Shown: positions 33,743 to 44,799 of the stretch, piece by piece
Position numbering within the stretch: the first letter of the stretch is position 1
Layout of the letters: each line of letters starts with the position of its first letter
The notes under the pieces: generated by a model
What the model was told of the DNA's origin: nothing
Database searches by the model: none
What the model saw: the letters and a program-made list of their open reading frames with translations, nothing else
Program-made: the position numbers and the translations under genes
Assembly (NCBI RefSeq): GCF_047675955.1
Contig: NC_132925.1
Location: forward strand, 77,877,622-77,941,621
DNA: 64,000 nucleotides
Source of the DNA: Chlorocebus sabaeus
Lineage: Eukaryota > Chordata > Mammalia > Primates > Cercopithecidae
Direction of reading: 5' to 3'

Positions 33743-33872
33743 AAATTAATTTGTCATTAATATTTGGAACCAACACTTTTCTGATTTTGTACCTCATAAA
33801 ACTAACACACTTGTGAACTATTTATGTGAAATGCTATTTAAATTGCTATCTGGATGAGAAGGGAAAAGAAAT

Positions 33873-34189
33873 TTTTTGTTTGTTTGTTTTTTCTGAGACG
33901 GAGTTTCATTCTTCTTGCCTAGGCTGGACTGCAATGGTGCGGTCCCGGCTCACTGCAACCTCCACCTCCTAGCAGTTCCAAGTTCAAGCAGTTCCCCTAC
34001 CTCACCCTCCCAAATAGCTGGGATTACAGGTATGCGCTATCATGCCCAGCTAATTTTTTTGTATTTTTAGTAGAGAAAGGGTTTCACCATGTTGGCCAGG
34101 CTGGTCTTGAACTCCAGAACTCAGGGGATCCTCCCGCCTCGGCCTCCCAAAGTGCTGGGATTACAGATGTGAGCCACCACGCCTGGCCC
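33873..34189 (-). mobile_element. AluS-like SINE, antisense
   Basis: T-rich start, 'GAGACGGAGTTTCATTCTTC' to 'GAGCCACCACGCCTGGCC'. Target-site duplication GGAAAAGAAAT at 33862-33872 and 34190-34200. Inverted relative to the AluY upstream. Confidence 0.96.
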
Positions 34190-34244
34190 GGAAAAGAAAT
34201 TGTTTAACCTAGTTTTGTTATGTATACTAACTATTACTTTTAAA

Positions 34245-34725
34245 AAAAAGTGTATTGAGCAAAGTTTAGATTTATAGAGAAGTTGCTGCTAAAACAATAC
34301 AAAGAATTTCCATATATCCCTGACCCAGCTTCCCCAAATGTTGACTGTGGCCCACAACCACAGTACAAAGATCAAAACCAGGACATTGACACTGGTATGA
34401 CACCATAAACTGAACGAAAAATCTTATCTGAATTGCACTAGATTTTCCCTTAATGTCCTTTTTCAATTCCAGCATCTTATCCAGGATCCCACATTACATT
34501 TAGCTGTAATTTCTCCTTAGCCCTCCCCAATCTATAAGAAGTTCTTCAGTCTCCTGTCTCTCATGATCTTGACAAAGGAGTCCAGATCGCTTACTGTAGA
34601 ATATCCCTCAATCTGAAGGTGTATGATGTCATCCCAGGATTGGAGTACAGTTATGCATTTTTGTCAAGAATACCACAGAAGTCATGTCCCTTCTAATCAC
34701 TATTTTTAATTATAAACACTTCTTT
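34245..34725 (-). mobile_element. old L1 (L1M) fragment, antisense
   Basis: 'GATTTATAGAGAAGTTGCTGC…TCCCATATATCC'-type text, 'CAGGACATTGACACTGGTA', 'CCTTAATGTCCTTTTTCAATTCC' and 'CAAGAATACCACAGAAG' follow a common antisense L1M segment. Confidence 0.65.
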
Positions 34726-34786
34726 CATTGACTGACACTGGGCTACCAAAAACTCAAATCTTGAAGTCTTTATTTGTAACACGCAC

Positions 34787-34833
<47 letters not shown>

Positions 34834-34836
34834 TTG
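34787..34836. repeat. (TTTA)n tetranucleotide microsatellite
   Basis: About twelve uninterrupted TTTA units; likely length-polymorphic. Confidence 0.97.
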
Positions 34837-34839
34837 AAA

Positions 34840-35991
34840 GACTGCCTTTAGTCAATTATGATTAAGATTTTCAAAAGCAGAGACTGGATTTCAGTTATAA
34901 GGTTTCCCCAATGGGGAAACCAGTGAGGCTCAGTTGGGTCCCACACCTTGGGTTCTTATCAAAGTGGGTCAAAAATGAAATGGAGTGCAGCCTATACCTC
35001 ATCTTCATTCCAGGCAGAAGGTGGGAGTAAAAAGAATATATATCCAACCGCCTCTGCAAACTTTGTTCTCCAGTTATATCTCTGCGAGAAATGATGGCAC
35101 TCTTAAAAGAAGGAACTGAAAGACCTTGGCAAAGGCATGAAGATGGCCTATAAAGCGTGTGCTGTGTGTGTGTGTGTACGTGTGCATGTGTGTGTGTAGC
35201 TGAGGCATGACTCTAAGCAGACAGCCCTCCATCTGATAGATGTCTGAATCGTCAGCTACCCAAGTCCCTATAAATATAGAGCAAACATCTCTTTCAAGCC
35301 ACTAGGTACTCTTCATTTTGAAACACTTCCCAGTTTCCCTTATGTATAAAGATGGCACTTAGCTGATTAATCGAGTAGCCTGTATAATTAACATTAAAAA
35401 CATTATGATTCCTTTAAAAGAGAATCCTCTCTCTCTCAAAACGTTTTGCCTTGCAGATGGAATCAAGTACTTAGAACACCATCCCCAGGCAGCACCAGGG
35501 CCCTCCTGAAACAGCTCCTTGAATGGTATCAACAGAACCAGAATGTGGCCTAAAAGAAGACTGAAGCCTCTATTAACTCTCTTGATATTCTAAACAGGTC
35601 TGTGCTTTGACACATGACTTCTACACACTGAAAACAGAAGAAACTGAGAAGAAGGATCAAAAGCTAGAGCAAAAGATTTCCTGAGATCTTTATCCACTCT
35701 GAATCTCCCTTCTTTAGATAAGGGCTCACGGCAGAGGAAAGAGAAGAGGGAGACTTTCTAAAGAAAACACCTTAACACCTTTCTGTTCCTGCTCATCCCA
35801 TATACTTGATGGAATCCTAGACTATGTGGACTTAACAGGTTTGCTTCTCTTCTTCCCTGTTTGTCTCCAGCTCTACATAAGACTAATTTTCTGATGCCAG
35901 ATTTACTCAACACTGGAGCAATGCCATGGTGAAGAAGTCTTGGGACTTCAGTTACAGGTATGGACTTACATCTCTCTCGTTACAATCAGGG
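34840..35991. other. unique stretch with a (TG)n run
   Basis: An imperfect TG run lies at 35161-35198. No transposable element or credible exon recognised elsewhere. Confidence 0.45.
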
Positions 35992-36211
35992 CAGGGCTTC
36001 TCAACCGCAGCTCTGTTAATATTTTGGGCTAGATCTTTCTTTGTTGTAGAGGACTGTCCTGTGCTTTACGTTTATGGCGTCGCTGGACTCCTCCCACTAA
36101 ATGTTAACAGCACACTCCCCCGTCCCAAAGTCTAACAATCAAAATTGCCTTCAAACATTGCCAAATGTTTCCAGGGAGAAGGAGATTCCATTCCTGGTTG
36201 GGAATCAACTA
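35992..36211 (-). mobile_element. MER5A DNA transposon, antisense
   Basis: 'CAGGGCTTCTCAACCGCAGC', 'ATATTTTGGGCTAGATCTTTC', 'GGACTGTCCTGTGCTTTACG' and 'GTTGGGAATCAACT' reproduce the reverse MER5A consensus. Confidence 0.88.
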
Positions 36212-36795
36212 CCTCTATCCTAGACCAATTTCTACAAATTTAAAGTGGTTGAGTATCTGTGTTTATGTGTAGGAAAAAAAAAAAAAAGAAGAGGGAAGAA
36301 AAGAAAAAGGAATGGTGGGTATTTCAGTGAAAAGAAAGACATTTACCTCTCTGCTTTAAAATGTACCCCATTCCAGTGGAAGTCACACATTTGAAATTAT
36401 CCTGGTGCCTTTAAATACCCAATTTATCAGCTCCACAGAAAAGACATTTGCAATGGCTAAATTGTGGGGATAAACATATTTAGTAAGACGTGGTCAACCA
36501 TGAGAGCATGAGCTTCCCAAAGGAGGTTGAGGGGATCCAGCAAATGCTTTTAGGCCGCCACCCCAAAGTCTCAAGGTAAAAAAGAGAAAGAAAACAGGGG
36601 CAGTGCCTGCTGATTATACTGTCTGGGGAGGGCTCAACCTGGAAACACAAAGTGAGGATCGAGGAAATGGTGCAGGCTCAATGGGAGGCACTCTGGATTC
36701 TTGTGGCCCTGAGAATCTGATTTGAGCATCTTTTACCAGGATCCTGTAACTAACTGCATTTTATAGTTCCTTCTTCCATATCAAATTATAATAAT
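36212..36795. other. unique stretch, nothing recognised
   Basis: Only an A-run with AAAAG units near 36270-36310. No exon signal. Confidence 0.4.
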
Positions 36796-36969
36796 GCAAA
36801 ACAGCTCACATTTATTCTGTGTCAAACACTGTCCAGTACTTGAATCAACAGGAATAATCCAATTCAATCCTCACTACTCTACTGAACCATTTTACAGGGG
36901 AAGCAGCAGGGCAGAAGGAGGTTGAGTCTCTTTCTTCCTATCTCACAGCCAGTAAGAATGAGAGCTGGG

Positions 36970-37275
36970 GGCCGGGCGCGGTGGCTCAAGTCTATAATCC
37001 CAGCACTTTGGGAGGCCGAGACGGGCGGATCACGAGGTCAGGAAATCGAGACCATCTTGGCTAACACGGTGAAACCTCGTCTCTACTAAAAAATACAAAA
37101 AACTAGCCGGGCGAGGTGGCGGGCGCCTGTAGTCCCAGCTACTCGGGAGGCTGAGGCAGGAGAATGGCGTAAACCCGGGAGGCGAAGCTTGCAGTGAGCT
37201 GAGATCCGGCCACTGCACCCCAGCCTGGGAGACAGAGCAAGACTCCGTCTCAAAAACAAAAAAAAAAAAAAAAAA
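36970..37275 (+). mobile_element. AluY (Old World monkey type), full length
   Basis: GGCCGGGCGCGGTGGCTCAA head, 'GGCGTAAACCCGGG', 'GAGATCCGGCCACTGCACC', A-tail. First of a head-to-tail pair. Confidence 0.97.
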
Positions 37276-37288
37276 GGTGTAAAATTTA

Positions 37289-37583
37289 GGCCGGACACGG
37301 TGGCTCAAGCCTGTAATCCCAGCACTTTTGGAGGCCGAGACGGGCGGATCACGAGGTCAGCAGATCGAGACCATCCTGGCTAACACGGTGAAACTCCGTC
37401 TGTACTAAAAAAAAATACAAAAAATTAGCCGGGCGAGGTGGCAGGCGCCTGTAGTCCCAGCTACTCGGGAGGCTGAGGCAGGAGAATGGCGAGAACCCGG
37501 GAGGCGGAGCTTGCAGCGAGCTGAGATCCGGCCACTGCACTCCAGCCTGGGCCGCAGAGCGAGACTCCGTCTCAAAAAAAAAA

Positions 37584-37600
<17 letters not shown>
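37289..37600 (+). mobile_element. AluY (Old World monkey type), full length
   Basis: 'GGCCGGACACGGTGGCTCAA' head, 'GAGATCCGGCCACTGCACT', A-tail of about 27. A 13-base spacer separates it from the first AluY. Confidence 0.97.
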
Positions 37601-37620
<20 letters not shown>

Positions 37621-37635
37621 GAAAAGAAAAGAAAA
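37601..37635. repeat. (GAAAA)n microsatellite
   Basis: Seven GAAAA units extending the A-tail of the AluY; a typical Alu-tail microsatellite. Confidence 0.95.
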
Positions 37636-37692
37636 GATTGAGAGCTGGGACATAAACCCAGAAAGGCAGCCTCTGTGCGCTGATCACTTAGC

Positions 37693-38145
37693 AACTCATT
37701 TATACTGCGTCAAGTGAACTGAACCATCATTCAGTTTTTCTTATATTAGAGAGCTAATGGCAAAAAATAAATGCAAAACAAGCAGAGAATACAGTGAGAA
37801 AAAACTACCCCTCCCCCCAATTAACCCAGTTCCACACATTACCAATTTATTTTCCTCAAAAATACAATATTGTATAACATTAAAAATAAATGCCAAATGC
37901 AACCCATAACCCATCCTGTGTTTCTTTTCCAACAGCTATCTAAAAGTAAGAAATGCTGCAAATGCCCAGAAACAATAGAACCAGCAGCCAAACAGTCACT
38001 ACTATAGCCAGATTCCATATTTTGCGATTTCTGTATTTTTTGCTACTATATATTTAAAATAAGGTTTCATATTTTTCTATTTCTGTATCAGATGTTTTAA
38101 TATTTAAGATATGACATCTTATAAGCAAAACTAAAATGTATCCAC
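37693..38145. other. unique A+T-rich stretch
   Basis: No repeat family or exon recognised. Confidence 0.4.
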
Positions 38146-38149
38146 ATTG

Positions 38150-38500
38150 ATCTGCTGGTCCTATTCATTTATTTTAGCAGTCGCATGGTCTGCCAAGGTA
38201 TGAATAAACAACATCAAATTCACCTATTGCCTGGTAAATGTCATTGAGGTTGTAGCCAGTTTTCCCCTTACAAACCTGCTGTTACAAATATTCTTGTACA
38301 TGTCGCCCAGGTTATATGTATCAAAATGTCTCTCAGTTACAAATGAAATTACCTGATCCTAATGTACAGAAATCTTCAACTATACTGAATATATATAGCT
38401 CCCCAAAATGGCTGTACCAATTTACGCCTGCCCAATGGCTCTTCAAAAGAAGAAAAAGAATCCCATTTTTTACAGCTCTCATTCATTCTTTCACTCTGAT
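38150..38500 (-). mobile_element. old L1 (L1M) fragment, antisense
   Basis: 'CTGTTACAAATATTCTTGTAC', 'CCCAAAATGGCTGTACCAATTTACGCC' and 'TCTGATGGGCCTGAGC' match the reverse of a diverged L1 ORF2/3' segment ('…AAAGTGGTTGTACCAATTTACACTCCC…'). Confidence 0.8.
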
Positions 38501-38867
38501 GGGCCTGAGCCACAATCAATTCTTTAGCTGGTTTTCTAGATGGATCTCAAAGGTAGAATGTAATTTCAAGGAGAGCATCTTCCTACCCAAATGCAGTGGT
38601 TTTTACTTCGATGGCCATGACTTCTGGATTCTTCTGGGAATATATGGACTGGACATGTAAAAGATTCATATCCAAACTGACCCACAGATTGCTCACCTTT
38701 CAAGAAGAGCACACTAGCACAGCTCACTAAGGCAGATAGCTTCAAAAGCTCGGTAAGAGAAATTGCTGGAGATTTCTACGAGAAATCCCTAAGAGAGAAC
38801 TGAAACTTTTTCCATATACATGACACTACACTGCACAAATGGTCATGGAAAAAAATAATTGTGGTTC

Positions 38868-39270
38868 ATATTGAGTGAGCACTTACTCAGGACCAGGCAA
38901 CACAAGCACTACCTATATCATCTTATTGCATCGGCAAGTCATTCTCAAAGTCACGATTCCCACTTTACAGATGGGGAAGTTGGGGTTTGGACAGACAAAA
39001 TAAGTAACTTGTCCAAGATCACAAGTTACTGAGCCTAAGAGCCAAACACTATAACTAATTCATTCTGACTCCAGAACCAACATTCTTTCTCTTTTTCATT
39101 TGTGAAGAGGCTGGGTATCACTATGTTGCCCAGACTGGAGTGAAGTGACTATCCACAGGTGTGATCACAGCACACTCAAGTGATCCCCTGCCTCAGCCTC
39201 CTGAGTTGCCAGAACTACAGGTACCCAATGTTACACCTGGCCAGAACCAACATTCTTGTCTTTCAAACAG
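38868..39270 (+). repeat. MIR SINE with an inserted Alu monomer
   Basis: 'TGAGTGAGCACTTACTCAGGACCAGGC…CACTTTACAGATGGGGAAG…AGTAACTTGTCCAAGATCACAAG…CTGACTCCAGAACC' follows MIR almost throughout. The Alu monomer at 39088-39240 is inserted near its end. Confidence 0.88.
39088..39240 (-). mobile_element. free left Alu monomer (FLAM-like), antisense
   Basis: 'TATCACTATGTTGCCCAGAC' to 'ACAGGTACCCAATGTTACACC'. Near-perfect duplication CCAGAACCAACATTCTT at 39071-39087 and 39241-39257. Confidence 0.87.
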
Positions 39271-39988
39271 TAGCTGTAGTAGAGAAGCTATCCTTCAGTG
39301 CAAGCACACATTACTTTCAACAGGAAATATATTTACTTGGCCCAATCCTTTCCATAACAAGAAATTTTGAAAAGTGTTTCCCTTACTGAGATTTCAAGAA
39401 TCAATGGAATATATGAGAAGAGCTCTGTTATCCTAGAAGCAAGCATTGCTGCACTGGTTAAAAAGAATAGAGCAAGCTGGTATTTCAGCTGTTGAGAGCT
39501 TTGGCTCTGAAAGGTTTGGCTCTGAGCTTGGCTACTGAAATATTGGAGAAGAACTTTCAGCTCTAAAACACAGATCCCTGGATCCTTAATGTCTATGGCC
39601 TTTAAAGTTAAATAGTCTTGCTGAGAAACGCTAAGAAAGAGAGGGGGGGAGCAATTGATCTCCTTCAAAAGGGAAGGCAAGCAGGTGATGTTGCTTGAGA
39701 GCTGCAATTCTGAAAGGCCTTGTGATTTCCAGGTCCTGCTTCCCTGACTACCAAAGCTACAACCCCCAAATCAATGGGAAGTGGAACCCAAGATGAGTTC
39801 TAAAACATAAAACTAAAGAGAAACAAATCTTCACATCAAAAAAACTTCCTTTTTTCCATGGACGCTACTATAGATTCTGTCAAACTACATCAACCATGAT
39901 CCAATAGGGCCCAAAGGATGAACTTTTTCCTATTAGAATCAAACACTCAGGGAGAATCAGCAGTTTCATGTTTTTCAACAGTAAAAGG
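39258..39988. other. unique stretch, no gene supported
   Basis: A 124-codon minus-strand frame (39333-39707) lies here. It is compositionally unremarkable, matches no family I know and lacks splice signals. Confidence 0.4.
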
Positions 39989-40249
39989 GGCCGTGTGCAG
40001 TAGCTCATGCCTATAATCCCAGCATGTTAAGAAGCCAAGGTGGGAGGATTGCTTGAGCCCAGTAAGACCCCATCCCTACAAAAAAATTTTTTTCTTTAAT
40101 TAACAAGATGTAGTGGCGTGTGCCTTGTTCCCATCTACTTGGGAGGCTAAGGCAGGAGGATCACCTGAGCCCAGGAGGTTGCGGCTGCAGTGAGCTGTGA
40201 CTGCACCACTGCACTCCAGCCTGGGTGACAGAGCGAGACCCTGTCTCAA
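39989..40249 (+). mobile_element. AluJ-like SINE with internal deletion, sense
   Basis: 'GGCCGTGTGCAGTAGCTCATG' to 'CAGAGCGAGACCCTGTCTC'. The segment between 'GCTTGAGCCCAG' and 'TAAGACCCCATCCC' is shortened. Followed by an (AACGT)n run at 40250-40270. Confidence 0.9.
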
Positions 40250-40489
40250 AACTAACGTAACGTAACGTAACATATGTAGCATGGAATGTAGGGAAAATGG
40301 AATAATGAATGGGAACTTCTAGACACTCTGGTGATTGTCCCTTCATTCTAGAAACAAGAGACTGAAGCACAGAGAGACTGACAGTCTAAAGAAACAATTC
40401 CCATCAGGTTTTCCTGAAACCCCGATTTGAATATTCATCTGTAACTCTACCCCATTGCTGATTTCTAAGCAGTGATTTTTTAAACATTT

Positions 40490-40702
40490 CTTAGTCATAT
40501 TCATTAAATGAGCTTTTAGTAAATGACCTAATTTACCTCATAGAAAGAAGCCTAGTATGATGCAGTTATTATTACTATGATTGCCTTTATTTTATCCAAC
40601 ATTTCCATAGAACTTTACCATTTATACAGACAACACTTAAACAGATTTATATTATCAATTGATGCTCAAAACTGGGAGGTAATCATTACTTTTCCTACTT
40701 GA
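40490..40702 (+). repeat. L2/MIR3-like relic
   Basis: 'CATTTCCATAGAACTTTACCATTTATACAG…ATTGATGCTCAAAACTGGGAGGTAATCATTA' resembles the MIR3 layout (…CACTTTACACA…CCTCACAACAACC…GAGGTAGG). Confidence 0.45.
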
Positions 40703-41047
40703 GGCTGGGCGTGGTGGCTCATGCCTGTAATCCCAGCACTTTGGGAGGCCGAGGCGGGTGGATCACCTGAGGTCAGGAGTTCGAGGCCAGCCTGGCCAAC
40801 ATGGTAAAAAAAATAAAAATTTAAAAAAAAAAAAAAAAAACTAAAAACTAAAAAAAACCCATCTCTACCAAAAATTTAACAAAAAAGAAAAAAGCTAGGT
40901 GTGGTGGTTCATGCCTGTAGTCCCAGCTACTCGGGAGGCTGAGACAGGAGAATCGCTTGAACTCATGAGGTAGAGGCTGCACCGGAACCGAGATCACGCC
41001 ATTGCACTCCTGGACAACAAGTGAGACTCCGTCTCCAAAAAAAAAAA
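40703..41047 (+). mobile_element. AluS-like SINE with a ~50 bp A-rich insert, sense
   Basis: Normal Alu to 'GCCAACATGG' (about 40804), then an A/T-rich insert to about 40858, then 'CCCATCTCTACC' and the rest. Flanks 'TTACTTTTCCTACTTGA' and 'TTATTTTTCCTAGTTGA' are a diverged target-site duplication. Confidence 0.93.
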
Positions 41048-41224
41048 GAATTATTTTTCCTAGTTGACAATGGAAATATTAGCATCAGCAAAGTATGTTA
41101 TGTACCAAAACTTATTTTTATATATTTCCCCAAGAGAAAAGCTAGAAAATAGAGTATTTTATGCAATAGCATCTATGTACCCTTTTGTCCTAAGGTCATA
41201 GAAACAATAATGCTTGGCATTTCA

Positions 41225-41345
41225 CACCGCTATAGACTAAATGTTTGTGTCCTTCCAAAATTCGTATCTTGAAACTTAAGCCCCAACGTGATGGTACTGA
41301 GAGGTGAAGACTTTGCCAAGTGAAAGCTCAATATGCAGTGATGAG
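41225..41345 (+). repeat. MLT1-like LTR fragment (MaLR)
   Basis: 'TAGACTAAATGTTTGTGTCC', 'AAAATTCGTATCTTGAAAC' and 'CCCCAACGTGATGGTACTGAGAGGTG' match the 5' part of MaLR-type LTRs. Subfamily not assigned. Confidence 0.6.
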
Positions 41346-41464
41346 GACAAGATGAAGCAGGAGGAGAAGAATGGTGATGGGGTCATGGTGGCACTAGGTA
41401 TATAGGAAGAGAGTAGAATCACAAGAAGGAGCATTTAGAGGACAGAGTCAAGAATGGCACCCAG

Positions 41465-42580
41465 GACCAGGTGCAGTGGCTCACATTTGTGATCCCAACA
41501 CATTGGGAGACTTAGGTGGGTGGATCACTTAAGCTGAGAAGGTTGAGACCGGCCTGGGAAACATGGCAAAACCTCATCTCTACAAAAAAACAAAAAACAA
41601 AAACAAAAACAAACAGCCAGGCATGGTGGCTTGCACCTATGGTCCCAGATACTCGGGAGGCTGAGGTGGGAAGATCAGTTAAGCCCAGGAAGTTGAGGCT
41701 GCAGTGAGCCATGAACACACCACTGCACTCCCGCCTGAGTGACAAAGTAAGACTCTGTCAGACCACATGAAAAAATGTTGATCATCACTGGCCATCAGAG
41801 AAATGCAAATCAAAACCACAATGAGATACCATGTCACACCAGTTAGAATTAAAAAGTCAGGAAACAACAGGAGATTGAGAGGATGTGGAGAAAACTTTTT
41901 GTGGAACACTTTTACATTGTTGGTGGGACTGTAACCTAGTTCAACCATTGTGGAAGACAGTGTGGCGATTCCTTAAGGATCTAGAACTAGAAATACCATT
42001 TGATCCAGCCTTCCCATTACTGGGTATACACCCAAAGGATTATAAATCATGCTGCTATAAAGACACACGCACACGTAATGTTTATTGCAGCACTATTCAC
42101 AATAGCAAAGACTTGGAACCAACCCAAATGTCCATCAATGACAGACTGGATCAAGAAAATGTGCCACATATACACCATGGAATACCATGCAGCCATAAAA
42201 AAGGATGAGTTCATATCCTTTGTAGGGACATGGATGAAGCTGGAAACCATCATTCTCAGCAAACTATCGCAAGGACAAGGACAAAAAACCAAACACCGCA
42301 TGTTCTCACTCCTAGGTGGAAACTGAACAAAGAGAACACTTGGACACAGGAAGGGGAACATCACACATCAGGGCCTGTCGTGGCATGGGGGGAGGGGGAA
42401 AGATAGTATTAGGAGATATACCTAATGTAAATGATGAGTTAATGGGTGCAGAACATCAACATGGCACATGTATACATATGTAACAAACCTGCACGTTGTG
42501 CACACGTACCCTAGAACTTAAAGTTTAAAAAAAAAAAAAAAAAAAAGACTCTGTCAGAGAAGGAAGGGAGGGGAGGGTTA
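41465..42580 (+). mobile_element. AluJ/S SINE interrupted by an L1
   Basis: 'CCAGGTGCAGTGGCTCACATTTG' to 'GACAAAGTAAGACTCTGTCAG' at 41762, with its purine-rich tail resuming at 42559. Flanks 'AAGAATGGCACCCAGG' (about 41450) and 'AAGAATGGCATCCAGG' (about 42581) are its target-site duplication and enclose the later L1. Confidence 0.93.
41763..42545 (+). mobile_element. young L1PA LINE, 5'-truncated 783 bp, sense
   Basis: Carries the end of ORF2 ('AATACCATTTGATCCAGCC', 'GGGTATACACCCAAAGGATTATAAATC', stop near 42325), a G-rich 3' UTR patch (42387-42401) and an A-tail. Perfect 13 bp duplication AGACTCTGTCAGA at 41750-41762 and 42546-42558. Low divergence from L1PA; the ORF2 remnant shows frame disruption, and 5' truncation makes it incapable of mobilising itself. 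Confidence 0.97.
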
Positions 42581-42596
42581 AAGAATGGCATCCAGG

Positions 42597-43169
42597 GTTT
42601 CTGGACGTAGCACAGACAACTTTGGGATGTTTGCAGAGTAAACACATTTAAGAAGCCACTGGAGCCATCTTGAAACATGTGCAACCACCTGACTGAAAAG
42701 CAATATTCATTCTGGGTCATGACATTTTTTTAGTCATGTAGCCAAAATAATGAAACGTGACATTACTTCTCACAAAGATCTGCACGCAGTTTGCAGGCAA
42801 GATGGTCTTTCATTCTATGCTTCTTACAAAAGAGAGCCACACCCAAGGATTTGTACCAAGATGCTCTTGTGCCAAAATAGAAATTAAATTCTGAATTTCA
42901 TGGAAATGCTTCAGAGAAGTTGGCAATCTCTACGGAGAGAGAAATGGGTGCTGCTCCCTGTCTAAATCCAGTCCCTCCAGGTGAGCCTCATTGATGGAGA
43001 TGCAACTGATGGTAAAGCTGGACCAATACTAGATCCCTCAAAGTTAAAATAAAATCAGCAGGAGGTTAGGCCATGGAGACCGGCAAGTGAAATGCTGTCC
43101 TCCTAATGCTTTCTTGAAGCAGGGAAGCTATGGATAAGAACAGACTCACTCACAAAAAAAAAGGTTCTT
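42597..43169. other. unique stretch, nothing recognised
   Basis: No repeat or exon signal seen. Confidence 0.4.
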
Positions 43170-43185
43170 AGAAGTGACCAGTTCA

Positions 43186-43479
43186 GCCAGGCACGGTGGC
43201 TCAAGCCTGTAATCCCAGCACTTTGGGAGGCCGAGACAGGCGGATCACGAGGTCGGGAGATCGAGACCATCCTGGTTAACACGGTGAAACCCCGTCTCTA
43301 CTAAAAAATACAAAAAACTAGCCGGGAGAGGTGGCAGGCGCCTGTAGTCCCAGCTACTCGGGAGGCTGAGGCAGGAGAACGGCGTGAACCCGGGAGGCGG
43401 AGCTTGCAGTGAGCTGAGATCTGGCCACTGCACTCCAGCCTGGGCAACAGAGCGAGACTCCGTCTCAAAAAAAAAAAAA
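43186..43479 (+). mobile_element. AluY (Old World monkey type), full length
   Basis: 'CCAGGCACGGTGGCTCAAGC' head, 'GAGATCTGGCCACTGCACT', A-tail. Perfect 16 bp duplication AGAAGTGACCAGTTCA at 43170-43185 and 43480-43495. Confidence 0.97.
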
Positions 43480-43495
43480 AGAAGTGACCAGTTCA

Positions 43496-44798
43496 AAGAC
43501 CAGAAAATCATACAATTCTACCAAAATCTTTAAAAAAAAAAAAAAAAAAAAAAACTTCTGTTCAAGTCATCAAATCAGACTTTGTTATAAATGTGCACGC
43601 TGAATTAAACATGAGACTACTTTAGATACAAAGACCGATGCCCAAAGGAGCTCCAAATGACATGAGAACTAGAGAGCCTGGCCTTAGAAACCTTGAGAAC
43701 TGTAAGAAACATTTGACCACAACCCTGGACAGTTTATTTGTGCTTACTCGAACAAAAAAACTGTCCCATTACACAGAATTTTCTGTAACAAATTAGCCTC
43801 AGGGTGATTTTATAAGCCAAGTGTGTTCACTTTGCCCAACAAAACCTTCAAAATCAAACTCACACAAGGAAAATTGAAAAGGAGGAAGAAAAGAGATTGG
43901 AAGGGGGAAGGTGAATCAGGAAAGGCAGAGGCAGACAAGGCAGAGCGCTGAATGCCCCAGCCCTAGGCAGGTTGGATGCAGTGCAACAGGCAGCAGAGAG
44001 GCCAGGGAGCTGGGGGCAGATGGCAGGAAAATGAACTCAGTGAGATAACCAGGGGCAAGATGATATGATGCCTTTCTTCTAGCACTCAGGGTTTTCGGAA
44101 TCAATTCTGAGAGAGGCAAGAAATTGTGAGAAGACTGTAAGCAGAGATGAAACAGAAAAGATACCTGAAACTCTGATCTTGGAGCTTTTTCTCCACGAAA
44201 TAGGATCTAACAGGGTCCACTGCATCGAGTTGTTGGGAAGATGACAAGAGATCACTAACACTGTAAACTCTCAATTCACATCCTTGCACGTAACTGAGTC
44301 TCAAGACATGCCCTCTCCCTTCTCCTCTGCACTTATTCACGTGTGTAAGGGAGAATGAGGAGAGAGGCTTATGTAAAAGAGGGGACCACAGGTATCAGAC
44401 TGAACCAATCTTACTTGTTGAACAGTATCTACTGGATGGCCAAGGTTGTAGGGAACACCCCCAGGTTCTCATGCCCTGGGTGCCCTAGAGAAAGGTACAC
44501 AGATCAAGGTCTCGGACTCCCTGTGGAAGAAAGACCACTGTACCCAAGCTTTACAAACACATCCCTGGGCCCCACACACCGCATGCAACTCTAGGCTTCC
44601 CTCACCTTACGAAGGTTAAGGTTGTCTCTGCAAACTCAATTTTGAGTTCTGTAAGGGAAGTCCTGTGTCCTCTATCTCTGAAACTGCATTGCCAACTGGA
44701 TGCAAGATAGATGCTCAGAGTATCTATAAAGAAGAGAGGGAGAGAGGGCTGCAGAGATGGAAAAGAGGTACAGGTTGAAGAGCTTAGACTGTCAAGAG
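43496..44798. other. unique stretch with a poly-A run
   Basis: A-run of about 23 at 43532-43554 without a recognisable element before it. Nothing else supported. Confidence 0.4.
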
Positions 44799-44799
44799 A

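Larger units (their letters stand above)
36798..37692 (+). repeat. MIR SINE split by two AluY copies
   Basis: Left half (36798-36969): 'ACATTTATTCTGTGTCAAACACTG…CAATCCTCACTAC…CAGCCAGTAAG'. Right half (37639-37692): 'GGGACATAAACCCAGAAAGGCAGCC'. The halves are consecutive MIR segments. Confidence 0.8.

Noticed and set aside
39333..39707. 124-codon minus-strand frame
   Set aside because: Unique DNA but no homology recognised, no splice signals, and ordinary composition for non-coding DNA.
41885..42326. Two overlapping open frames of about 107 codons in the young L1
   Set aside because: They are shifted pieces of the L1 ORF2 C-terminus in a 5'-truncated, frame-broken element; not independent genes.
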